Positions 35,510 through 43,248 of a stretch of 43,550 nucleotides of DNA are shown piece after piece. Under the pieces are notes generated by a model, which saw nothing but the letters and a program-made list of their open reading frames with translations, was not told the origin of the DNA and made no database searches. Source of the DNA: Bacteroidales bacterium (GTDB taxonomy: Bacteria > Bacteroidota > Bacteroidia > Bacteroidales > SM23-62). Location: NCBI GenBank assembly GCA_016783865.1, contig JADHVS010000010.1, positions 1-43,550 on the forward strand, read 5' to 3'. The first letter of the stretch is position 1. Each line of letters begins with the position of its first letter. The position numbers and the translations under genes were made by a program.

Positions 35510-36562
35510 CTAGTTGATTCTTTTAGGATTGAAAAATGATCGAACAAATCCAATTCCAACCATCACTGTATTTACCCGGAAATCGGGATCCACGTATTGA
35601 TATTTCCAGGCCAGCTCATCCAGTTCATACCTGTCGCCTGTATTTTGATAATTCAATCCAATAGTATACCTGGCATCGAGATAAAAATATCCCCTGGGTA
35701 TTTTTAGTTTAACACCTGCTCCGGCAAGAATGCCATAATTAATCTTGTTCCTGTTACCTGCAGCATAGGGGTCTTCATCCGGCCCGGAGTTTTCGTACAA
35801 TTCCCTGCCGTCAGTACGTAAATACCTGGTGGTTGTACTTGTTTTGGCTTCAAACAGATAACCAAACTGACCACCGGCTCTTAAGTAAGGTTTTAACCTT
35901 CCCACGTCAAAATCATAAGTGACCGATAAGGGAATATCGATATACGATTGCCTCTCAAAGTGCTCCTTGATATAAGTTTCCAGGACCAGGTCATCGTAAT
36001 GGTCCAGCCTTATTTTTTTCTGGGCGTACATGGGAGTAACAGAGATCTGGATTTTATTGGTGATATAAAAATTAAGGACGAGTCCGGCACCGATCCCAAA
36101 ATTATCGGGCCTGAACCTTAGTTCATCATCGCTCAGATTCGGGAATACCGAATATGGCTCAACTAAACTCCCATGAGAGTAATTCAGTCCAACAAACAGA
36201 CCATAATCAAAGATGGGCCTGGTCCTGTAATTCTGAAATAAATATCCGAATTCTTCCGGATCGGTTGGAGTTAATTCATATTCCGGGTATTTCTTCAGGA
36301 AATTAAGCATCTGGCCCTCTGCCCTTTCCTGTTCGTCGTTATAGAGTGAACAAAGGATGATGAGTTTAAAAGCTGCCAGCCGGTCTTCACTTGAGAATCC
36401 ACTTTGAATGCATCCTTCAAGCATCGACGGAATATTTTCTATCCTGCCCTGGCTATATAAATTCTCCGCTTCACGAAGGGTGAAGGCGCACTGCTCTTTC
36501 TGGGCAAAAACAGGGATTATGCCAAGAATCAGAAATGCAAGAGTAATGGATAATTTTTTCAT
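35510..36562 (-). CDS. Outer-membrane beta-barrel protein with periplasmic helical-repeat domain
   Basis: Starting at the ATG at 36562 (KKLSITLAFLILGIIPVFAQ is the signal peptide), the 350-residue protein has a ~90-residue helical domain. That domain resembles tetratricopeptide helices (TLREAENLYSQGRIENIPSM and LKKYPEYELTPTDPEEFGYL). It is followed by a barrel of alternating strands (FDYGLFVGLNYSHG, FGIGAGLVLNFYITNKIQIS, YLRAGGQFGYLFEAK) ending in FVRSFF near the C-terminus. This is the PorT/OmpA-barrel-like type common in Bacteroidota. An in-frame ATG at 36581 would only add residues before the signal. It lies 27 bases after the nSTAND gene, implying co-transcription. Confidence 0.8.
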   Translation of the reverse strand: MKKLSITLAFLILGIIPVFAQKEQCAFTLREAENLYSQGRIENIPSMLEGCIQSGFSSEDRLAAFKLIILCSLYNDEQERAEGQMLNFLKKYPEYELTPTDPEEFGYLFQNYRTRPIFDYGLFVGLNYSHGSLVEPYSVFPNLSDDELRFRPDNFGIGAGLVLNFYITNKIQISVTPMYAQKKIRLDHYDDLVLETYIKEHFERQSYIDIPLSVTYDFDVGRLKPYLRAGGQFGYLFEAKTSTTTRYLRTDGRELYENSGPDEDPYAAGNRNKINYGILAGAGVKLKIPRGYFYLDARYTIGLNYQNTGDRYELDELAWKYQYVDPDFRVNTVMVGIGFVRSFFNPKRIN

Positions 36563-36589
36563 TATGATAATATTAAACATCTGAAAATC

Positions 36590-39500
36590 TTATTGTTGTC
36601 TTCTTATTCCAATACCCCTCCGGACACCACAAGTTTCAATATAATCAATGTCCTCTCCCACATATGTATTCCACTCATCCCGGGTAAAATTCCTGTCGAT
36701 CCCGTTACAAATTTCTTCTACCAGGATACTTGTGCTGGTCGGACTTGAAATCAGCCTGTTTTCTTCAGTGCTCCCGGTTAAAAGGTAATTGCCATCAGGG
36801 CTGAATGCCAGGGATAATACAAAACCTGAATTACCTGACAACACAATGGGTTGATTATTCAGGTCTGCGGTCTCCCATAGTCTTACCGAGCCATCGTTAC
36901 TGGCTGTTGCAAGAAATTTTCCATCGGGACTGAATTGTATATTGGTGATCCTTGCCCGATGCCCCCTTAGGTTCATTATCATGTTATTTGTTTTTGTATC
37001 CCAAATTTTTACATTACCCTGCATATCACCACTAACAAGCCATTTTCCATCGGGACTAAAATCGAGTGACCAGACCGGGTTGCCAAGTTCTGAGTATATA
37101 ATTTTCTTTTCTGAAGGATTATCGACGTTCCAGATAATTATTTCTCCCAAATCTCTTGTCCCTCCGGCCATCCATTTTCCATCTTTTGAGACCACAAGGA
37201 TCTGGACAGGCGAATCGTGTTCAGCAAAGCTCTGCTTTGATCCGTTCGACAGATCCCAGACTAAAATCTCATTATCCAGTCCTGCCGTAACCAGGTTATT
37301 GTTGTTTGGAATAAAATCGAGAGCCCTTATTTTATTATCATGGGCATTAAATATCCGTGGCTCTGCAGAACCAGAACTAAGATTAAACACCTGAATACCA
37401 ACCCCATCGGTGCCACAAGCCAACCATTTGCCATCGTCAGATATGGCGATTACCCTGTTCACCAGGTTATTATCAATGACCACCGTATATTGCTTATCAT
37501 TCATCGACCATTTTAATATCCTGCCATCACTTCCTGTGCTGTAGAAATTACTTGATCCGGGATCAAAGGCCAGTGATCTCACCGCGTCGTCGTGCCCGGT
37601 AAATACATTGTAACCTGCTCCCCTTATAAAACTTATGGCATCATACAATCCAGCATAGATATCGGCATGGTGCTCATTGCCACCATACGCATCATTATAC
37701 AGATATGCCTGGTAGGCCAGCAGGGCTTTCAGGTTTGTATCGTTATCTACCTGAAGCGATTTAACAGACATCGACTGGGCAATGGACAGCAACCGGCGGT
37801 TATATGCATCTGTTCGCTGACGTTCAGCCTCCGTTCTTTGCCTGTTGGCATCGGCAGCATTACTATCGGCTAATACCCTTTGCACTTCAGCTAAGTCTTC
37901 ATTTCTTTTCGCTATAATCGATTGGTAGGTTGCTACAGCCGCATTTGAATCGGCCAATACCTTTGCCAGTGTGGCAACTATCGCAGCACTATCAGCGAGT
38001 GTCCTTTGCTGTTGAGCAATTTCAGTCTGCTCTACGGCAATTTGCCTTTCCGCAACAGCTACCACGGCATTACTATCCGCTTTATGCCGTTGCTCATTGG
38101 CCTCGATCTGTGCTGCGACCGCCTGCCCCCTGAGAACAAATGCATAAAGCATAATACCCATTGAGATTATGGCAGCCGTTCCGAGCACCATGGCAATCAT
38201 CCTGCTTCTTCTCAGCTGCCTTTTCTGCAGCCTGATCTTGTTTTCTTCCTCCGCAATAAAATCCTTTTCACTGGTATTCAGGAAAACCATCGCCCGTTCA
38301 TAGGCGGGATTATATCTTTCAGCCCAGGTCAGGGTAGGTTGCTGCTTTTTCTTCCAATTGAGCGCAATGGTCAGGTCGGGAGGCCTCCAGAGTCCGGTTT
38401 TTCCCGTTTGATAAAGCCCGGAAGCCTCAGCCAGCCGGTTGTACATCTGAACGGCCTGGGCTTCTTCTTCGACCCAGATCCTCAGCCTGTCCCAGATCCG
38501 CATCAGGCTTTCATGGGAAATATCCACCACTGACTCACTGGAGAGCTCAACATGAGAAGCAGGCATCAGGAAAGATCTTCCCGATCCCCTGAAGGTATCT
38601 ATGACTTTCTTTACCTCATCAACGCTTGCTTTGGAAATAACAGAAATAGTATCCAGCCTGGTGGGTTGCCTGACACCTAAATTGTCCCCTCCTTTTTCGG
38701 TGAGTGTTTTAAACATATACTCACAGATCTGTTTTTCTGCCGGAGTTAACTCATCGAACGCCTCATTGGCATGTTCCGACAATGCCTTTTCCATCCTTCC
38801 CACCTCATCATAGTCGGCCAGGCTTAAAGGACGGTCAGGATCATTCTGTTCAAGCCAGTACTCCCAGGTTCGCATGAGGGCATGCTGAAGAATGGGCAGC
38901 TGGTCAGGATTATCTCCTACCTCATTGAGCAATTGCTGCACAAGGTTGGGATCGATAGTAGCATTCCCAACGGCTACCGGTCCTGTTATAGCCGACCTGA
39001 AATCATCCCTTGTCATCTGGGGTATCAGGTAGTTACTTTGATTAATCAGCTTGGTGAGATCCTGAAACTGTGAGCATTCCCCGATAAAGTCGGAACGCAT
39101 GGTAAGCACTATGTATACAGGAACCTTAGTTTGCCTGACAGCCTCAACAAGCAGTTTTACAAATGATTCAGATTCATTGAATGAAGCTTCACTTTTGGTG
39201 AGCCGTTTAAACCTGAAAAGTTCCTCAAACTGGTCGACCATTAACAGGATGTTGGCCTTTCCCCTGTTGGGAATCTGATCAATGGCTTCTGCCAGTCCCA
39301 AAGAACTTCTTTGCAGTATGGCCAATGTCAACTCATGAGATACGTCGGACTCCTTCTGCTCGCCGGTCTGGTAAGCGGCAGCAATGGAACGGGCCAGGTT
39401 CTCAACGGGTTGATCCCCCGGACGTGCCGTAATGATCTTCCAATCAGACACAGCATCAGCTGTAAATCCACCATAGAGGATTGGAACAAGACCACAATAC

Positions 39501-39688
39501 ATGAGTGATGATTTACCACTACCTGAGGCACCAATAACGGCAACAAACCGGTTCTTTGACAAATGATTGAGGACTTCCTCGCTCTGGCCTTCCCTTCCGA
39601 AAAAGAGGTGGCTTTCTTCGATAGTATAAGGTCGAAGACCAGGGAAAGGATTTTTAAATGACGGTTGACTGGATTGTTGATTATTCAT
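36590..39688 (-). CDS. nSTAND1-type NTPase with transmembrane helix, coiled coil and WD40 propeller
   Basis: The 1032-residue protein starts with the nSTAND1 hallmark FPGLRPYTIEESHLFFGRE. Walker A GASGSGKS (53-60), Walker B ILLMVDQFEELF, and a winged-helix region with DISHESLMRIWDRLRIWVEE follow. A basic stretch, KRQLRRSR, then precedes a single membrane helix (MIAMVLGTAAIISMGIML, about 496-516), so by the positive-inside rule the NTPase should be cytoplasmic and the rest periplasmic. After the helix come about five coiled-coil repeats of the LADSNAAVATYQ type and seven WD40 blades (VWSLDFSPDGKWLVSG, ITNIQFSPDGKFLATA). STAND NTPases are ligand-triggered switches in signalling and immunity. 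Its start overlaps the upstream TIR-like gene by 4 bases. Confidence 0.9.
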   Translation of the reverse strand: MNNQQSSQPSFKNPFPGLRPYTIEESHLFFGREGQSEEVLNHLSKNRFVAVIGASGSGKSSLMYCGLVPILYGGFTADAVSDWKIITARPGDQPVENLARSIAAAYQTGEQKESDVSHELTLAILQRSSLGLAEAIDQIPNRGKANILLMVDQFEELFRFKRLTKSEASFNESESFVKLLVEAVRQTKVPVYIVLTMRSDFIGECSQFQDLTKLINQSNYLIPQMTRDDFRSAITGPVAVGNATIDPNLVQQLLNEVGDNPDQLPILQHALMRTWEYWLEQNDPDRPLSLADYDEVGRMEKALSEHANEAFDELTPAEKQICEYMFKTLTEKGGDNLGVRQPTRLDTISVISKASVDEVKKVIDTFRGSGRSFLMPASHVELSSESVVDISHESLMRIWDRLRIWVEEEAQAVQMYNRLAEASGLYQTGKTGLWRPPDLTIALNWKKKQQPTLTWAERYNPAYERAMVFLNTSEKDFIAEEENKIRLQKRQLRRSRMIAMVLGTAAIISMGIMLYAFVLRGQAVAAQIEANEQRHKADSNAVVAVAERQIAVEQTEIAQQQRTLADSAAIVATLAKVLADSNAAVATYQSIIAKRNEDLAEVQRVLADSNAADANRQRTEAERQRTDAYNRRLLSIAQSMSVKSLQVDNDTNLKALLAYQAYLYNDAYGGNEHHADIYAGLYDAISFIRGAGYNVFTGHDDAVRSLAFDPGSSNFYSTGSDGRILKWSMNDKQYTVVIDNNLVNRVIAISDDGKWLACGTDGVGIQVFNLSSGSAEPRIFNAHDNKIRALDFIPNNNNLVTAGLDNEILVWDLSNGSKQSFAEHDSPVQILVVSKDGKWMAGGTRDLGEIIIWNVDNPSEKKIIYSELGNPVWSLDFSPDGKWLVSGDMQGNVKIWDTKTNNMIMNLRGHRARITNIQFSPDGKFLATASNDGSVRLWETADLNNQPIVLSGNSGFVLSLAFSPDGNYLLTGSTEENRLISSPTSTSILVEEICNGIDRNFTRDEWNTYVGEDIDYIETCGVRRGIGIRRQQ

Positions 39689-41124
39689 TTTGATTCATTC
39701 AGTTTTTTCAAAATTAAATCGAGATGTTTTTCCGGATCTTTGTCTCTGATTATAACCATATTAGGTGGAAAGACCACATCTTCTGCCTTGTCATTACCTT
39801 TGATCACGACACTCTGCACCAGCATTGGATTTCTCCTGCCCAGTCCCGGAGCCTTTTGCAAGTCCTTTACCTTGCTCATTAACCAGGAGCGTGAATTCCC
39901 GGAATACTGGATGATCGCACCATCACATTCTGCAAGGAATGCTTTATGTAATCCCAATAAGCTTTCCTGATCACTGCCGAATGGGATCTTTGTTGTCTCA
40001 AATCCACTTGCCTGGATCCCCTTACTGAGTACTTCAATTGATCCTTCATCGCTCTTTTCATGGATCAGATAAACCAATTTTTTTCCATCCTTTTTAACTT
40101 TTGAACTTTCCAGCTTCTTGCTTTCAGACTCCTGAAGCTTATTCAGTACAAGTGTCTTGAGTAACTCAATCGGCACCTGGACTATTTCTGTCCTGTGAAG
40201 TTTTTCTATATCACGTTTCACCTGCTGGATCAATTCTTCCTGCTTTTCGTCCATGTTCGTTGTTTCGAGAGGTATCCAGATCAGCCTTTGTAAATTGGAC
40301 TGATTTTCCAGGTCGGGATCGCTGTGGATCGTATCAATATATTCGGTTACATACTGAAATTGAAGATCGGGGAGACTCTTGCCTGATCCGGCATATTCTT
40401 TACCATATTCATTTCCCAGGATATGAATAGACAGGTAAGACTTATCAACGCACCTTTGTACATATGATTTCAAATCACCCGTAGAATAATGCAGGTCGAC
40501 ATCCGGAAGGATTTTGTATCCGAAACCCATAAGTTCACGCCTTAGCTGGTACCAGTTAAGCTTCTCATCTGATGCAGAAGAGGCCAGGTAAATCGGTACC
40601 TGTTCTACGGTGGCAGAATCCCTCAACCTGATTAATTTGATATCCATCACCAGGTCAAGTAACCGGGGCCAGTAATCCTTATCCTCAGCAGAAACCAATT
40701 GAGTTGTCCCTTCTTGTTCCCCTTCCCGGTACAGGTCGTAACCCATGCAAAATTTAATCCGATCAGGCAACTGGTTGTATTCATACTTTGACAGGTTAAT
40801 CTTCATAGAATTCCAGCATGATTCACTTGCATCAGCTTCGGGTGAACCTATCGAACCGGCTACTTTGCTCAAAAAATCCTGATAACCTTTGTCCTGAACA
40901 GATTTGCTATGGACCAGGAAAACAATAGTGCAATTCTCCTTCAGGACTTTTAAGTCTTTTATGTTTCCCTCCGTTATTTGGATGATCTTTTGTTCACTCC
41001 CAAGTACCCTGTTGAGCACCAGGTTAAAATGCTTGCTAAAATGGCTCATCCAGGATTGCAAATCATCCGTTAACAGGTTTTTTGAACCAGGCTGGACCAG
41101 TACAATATTTGGGTTTTGATCCAT
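39685..41124 (-). CDS. TIR/DUF4062-like multidomain protein
   Basis: The 479-residue protein is soluble and appears to hold three Rossmann-like units. Residues ~1-150 form a weak first unit (CTIVFLVHSKSVQD). Residues ~165-330 are the clearest: PIYLASSASDEKLNWYQLRR, then CVDKSYLSIHILGNEYGK, the pattern of DUF4062/TIR-like domains found with STAND and conflict proteins. Residues ~350-479 form a third unit (KKLVYLIHEKSDEGSIEVLS, AECDGAIIQYSGNSRSW). The glutamate expected in NAD-cleaving TIR domains is not evident: the third unit has SWLMSKVKD and the middle one DLQFQ. A scaffold or signalling role is therefore as likely as an enzymatic one. The stop overlaps the nSTAND start by 4 bases, a strong sign of a functional pair. 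Confidence 0.65.
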   Translation of the reverse strand: MDQNPNIVLVQPGSKNLLTDDLQSWMSHFSKHFNLVLNRVLGSEQKIIQITEGNIKDLKVLKENCTIVFLVHSKSVQDKGYQDFLSKVAGSIGSPEADASESCWNSMKINLSKYEYNQLPDRIKFCMGYDLYREGEQEGTTQLVSAEDKDYWPRLLDLVMDIKLIRLRDSATVEQVPIYLASSASDEKLNWYQLRRELMGFGYKILPDVDLHYSTGDLKSYVQRCVDKSYLSIHILGNEYGKEYAGSGKSLPDLQFQYVTEYIDTIHSDPDLENQSNLQRLIWIPLETTNMDEKQEELIQQVKRDIEKLHRTEIVQVPIELLKTLVLNKLQESESKKLESSKVKKDGKKLVYLIHEKSDEGSIEVLSKGIQASGFETTKIPFGSDQESLLGLHKAFLAECDGAIIQYSGNSRSWLMSKVKDLQKAPGLGRRNPMLVQSVVIKGNDKAEDVVFPPNMVIIRDKDPEKHLDLILKKLNESK

Positions 41125-41145
41125 TGTTGCTAAAATATGTTAGAA

Positions 41146-42276
41146 TTAAATTTTTAGTCCTATGACCAGGATATCATCCACCTGAACAACATCTTTTTTC
41201 CAATCCAGAAATCTTTGTTCGAGAATTTCTTTCTGCTTGTCCATTGGATAACTGCTAATCTCAAGTAATAATTCCCGAAATTTTTTGGTAAGAAATTTTT
41301 TATTTTTTGGTCCGCCAAACTGATCCTGATAACCGTCAGAAAAGATGTAAAATAAATCGCCTTCTTCCACATCTATTTCATGATTGGTAAAGAACTGCAA
41401 GCTTTCTCCCACAAAAGCACCAATAGGGAATTTATTGGCATCCACCTGTGACAGTTCATTGTTCCTGACCATGTATAATGGATTGTATGCTCCGGAATAT
41501 TCCAGTTTCTTATTTTCATAATCAATGCAGCACAGCGCGATATCCATGCCATCCTTTACAGTCGATTCTCCCTTCGCTTGTCTTAAGGTCTTGGTCACTC
41601 CATGGTTCAAAGCATCGAGAATGTCAGAAGGCTTCTTAGCGCCTACTACAGTCACTGAATAGTTTAACTGGTCATGACCAACAATCGACATAAACGCACC
41701 AGGTACACCGTGGCCCGTGCAGTCGACGGCAGCCACGTATGCTTTATTGTTCAATGTACTTAACCAATAGAAATCACCGCTCACAATATCTTTCGGCAGG
41801 TAAAATATAAAGTGTTCCTTCAGGGTGCTCTTCACAAATTCGTCGGGTGGCAAAATGGCAGTCTGAATTCTCTTTGCATAATGTATGCTATCTTCAATAT
41901 GTCGTTTTTGCTCTTCAATTTCCTTATAAGCCGAGGCCAGGTTTGCATTGGCATCTGACAGCATATTCCGCTGCTGCTCAAGTGAGTCTCTCTGAGCAGT
42001 AATTTCTTCTTTTTGCTTCTCGATCTCAGCTGTCCTCTCTTTCACTTTTTCCTCCAGTTCATTTGTATAGCTCTCCAGCTGGGCGATCATCATATTGAAC
42101 TTTTCCGAAAGCCTGGTAATTTCATTTCTGCCAACCACATCGGCCCGTTCGTTCAAATGACCCTCTGTGATCCTGTTGACACTCATCACCAGGTTTATGA
42201 TCGGTTCAGTAATGACTTTTGCTCTAAGATAGAGAAGTGACACCACCACCAGGAGAGTGCCAAGAAAGATACCCAT
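41146..42276 (-). CDS. SpoIIE/PP2C-type serine phosphatase with HAMP and coiled coil, probably N-terminally truncated
   Basis: The 376-residue product starts inside a membrane helix (MGIFLGTLLVVVSLLYL), then has a HAMP domain (PIINLVMSVNRITEGHLNER). A ~65-residue coiled coil (EKVKERTAEIEKQKEEITAQ onward) leads to a complete SpoIIE-type phosphatase domain with metal-binding aspartates in VSGDFYWL, VDCTGHG, FSDGYQD and DDILVIG. Such proteins dephosphorylate anti-anti-sigma (STAS) or similar serine-phosphorylated partners in response to an N-terminal sensor. Here the sensor and first helix are missing. Translating upstream in frame gives RRALRTELLVF before a stop at 42328-42330, so the helix originally continued further. 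An ISAzo13 element lies immediately upstream and probably caused the loss. It is the first gene of the six-gene minus-strand unit. Confidence 0.85.
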   Translation of the reverse strand: MGIFLGTLLVVVSLLYLRAKVITEPIINLVMSVNRITEGHLNERADVVGRNEITRLSEKFNMMIAQLESYTNELEEKVKERTAEIEKQKEEITAQRDSLEQQRNMLSDANANLASAYKEIEEQKRHIEDSIHYAKRIQTAILPPDEFVKSTLKEHFIFYLPKDIVSGDFYWLSTLNNKAYVAAVDCTGHGVPGAFMSIVGHDQLNYSVTVVGAKKPSDILDALNHGVTKTLRQAKGESTVKDGMDIALCCIDYENKKLEYSGAYNPLYMVRNNELSQVDANKFPIGAFVGESLQFFTNHEIDVEEGDLFYIFSDGYQDQFGGPKNKKFLTKKFRELLLEISSYPMDKQKEILEQRFLDWKKDVVQVDDILVIGLKI

Positions 42277-42423
42277 GAAAACTAATAACTCTGTTCTTAG
42301 TGCTCTCCTATAAATAATATCCGATAATTAATCATAATGGTATCACTTGATTAATTTTATCATTAATCCTTATTAACCTACAACATGTTACTATTCAGGA
42401 TGTAATAAGTAACTACGCATTTG

Positions 42424-42455
42424 TTTTGATTTTGGTACAATTATACTTAAGTTTG
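42424..42455 (+). promoter_or_regulatory. Bacteroidota sigma-A promoter of the transposase gene
   Basis: TTTTG at 42424-42428 and TAAGTTTG at 42448-42455 (TAnnTTTG) are separated by 19 bases, close to the family consensus. Initiation would fall near 42461. One operator-like repeat lies between the two elements and another spans the start point. Confidence 0.65.
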
Positions 42456-42476
42456 CATAAAAGGTATAATTATACC
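42434..42476. promoter_or_regulatory. Paired operator-like near-palindromes at the transposase promoter
   Basis: GGTATAATTATACC (42463-42476) is a perfect 14-base palindrome. GGTACAATTATACT (42434-42447) matches it at 12 of 14 positions and in orientation, 29 bases upstream, close to three helical turns. The two copies bracket the -7 box, so a dimeric protein bound there would block polymerase. The obvious candidate is the winged-helix part of the adjacent transposase gene product, giving self-repression; a separate host regulator is the alternative. Confidence 0.6.
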
Positions 42477-42486
42477 AACTTGAATT

Positions 42487-43248
42487 ATGCAAACATCTAA
42501 TATACAGAAGATTGAGGATTTCGTGGTGTCAAAAAAAATAGTGACATTTAATGAACTCCAAGAATATATTGGCAATACTTCCAGAATGACACTAATACGC
42601 CGGCTAAGAGAATTATCCTATTTATCCAGTTATTCACATACAGGAAAATATTATACTCTTGGCTCAATACCTGAGTTTTCGGAAGAAGGATTATGGAGTT
42701 ATAATTTCGTGTATTTTTCAAGGTTTGATACACTGATTAATACCTGTCATATTTTTGTAAACAAGTCTGAATCCGGATATTCAGTAAAGGAATTACAAGA
42801 CATATTACATGTAGATGTTAAACTTTCTTTATTGGAATTACAAAAACGAGGTAAATTGCATAGGGAAAAATGCAGAGGCGAATACGTATATTTTAATAAG
42901 CTTTTTCCACGCAGGAAACAGCAATTAATCATACGTCATTCACAGAATGAAGCAACCGTTTTAAATATCGGCAAACTATCGAGCCAATATATTACAGATG
43001 AGCTAAAAGCCGCGATCATATTGTTTTATAGTATATTAGATGAAAAGCAAAGAAGATTATATGCAGGCTTAGAATCTTTGAAAATTGGTCACGGAGGTGA
43101 CAATCTGATTTCTCAATTTTTAAAGACCGACCCTGAAACCGTCAGTCAGGGAAGAAAAGAATTAATAAGTGGTCATTTCGAGAAAGATAGAGTTCGCAAG
43201 CAAGGAGCCGGAAGACCTGAAATAAAAAAAAACGCCGGAAATAATTGA
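42487..43248 (+). CDS. Winged-helix domain fused to N-terminal part of ISAzo13-family transposase
   Basis: The 253-residue frame has two parts. Residues 1-~150 resemble a two-module winged-helix protein (FVVSKKIVTFNELQEYIGNT, SRMTLIRRLRELSYLSSYSH, YSVKELQDILHVDVKLSLLE), a type also seen as a free-standing gene next to insertion sequences. From ~163 it becomes the usual ISAzo13 transposase start: ITDELKAAIILFYSILDEKQ, then RRLYAGLESLKIGHGG, then RKQGAGRPEIKK. At nine A (43224-43232) the similarity continues in the next frame while this one ends after NAGNN. Removing one A restores a single frame, so transcriptional slippage, a recent mutation or an assembly error are all possible. The winged-helix part could still be made alone and act as a repressor. 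Confidence 0.8.
   Translation: MQTSNIQKIEDFVVSKKIVTFNELQEYIGNTSRMTLIRRLRELSYLSSYSHTGKYYTLGSIPEFSEEGLWSYNFVYFSRFDTLINTCHIFVNKSESGYSVKELQDILHVDVKLSLLELQKRGKLHREKCRGEYVYFNKLFPRRKQQLIIRHSQNEATVLNIGKLSSQYITDELKAAIILFYSILDEKQRRLYAGLESLKIGHGGDNLISQFLKTDPETVSQGRKELISGHFEKDRVRKQGAGRPEIKKNAGNN

Noticed and set aside
36590..42276. Calling the nSTAND/TIR-like genes a proven antiphage defence system
   Set aside because: No nuclease, toxin or other defence genes accompany them, the TIR catalytic residue is not evident, and the neighbours are envelope proteins; only a signalling or conflict module is supportable.
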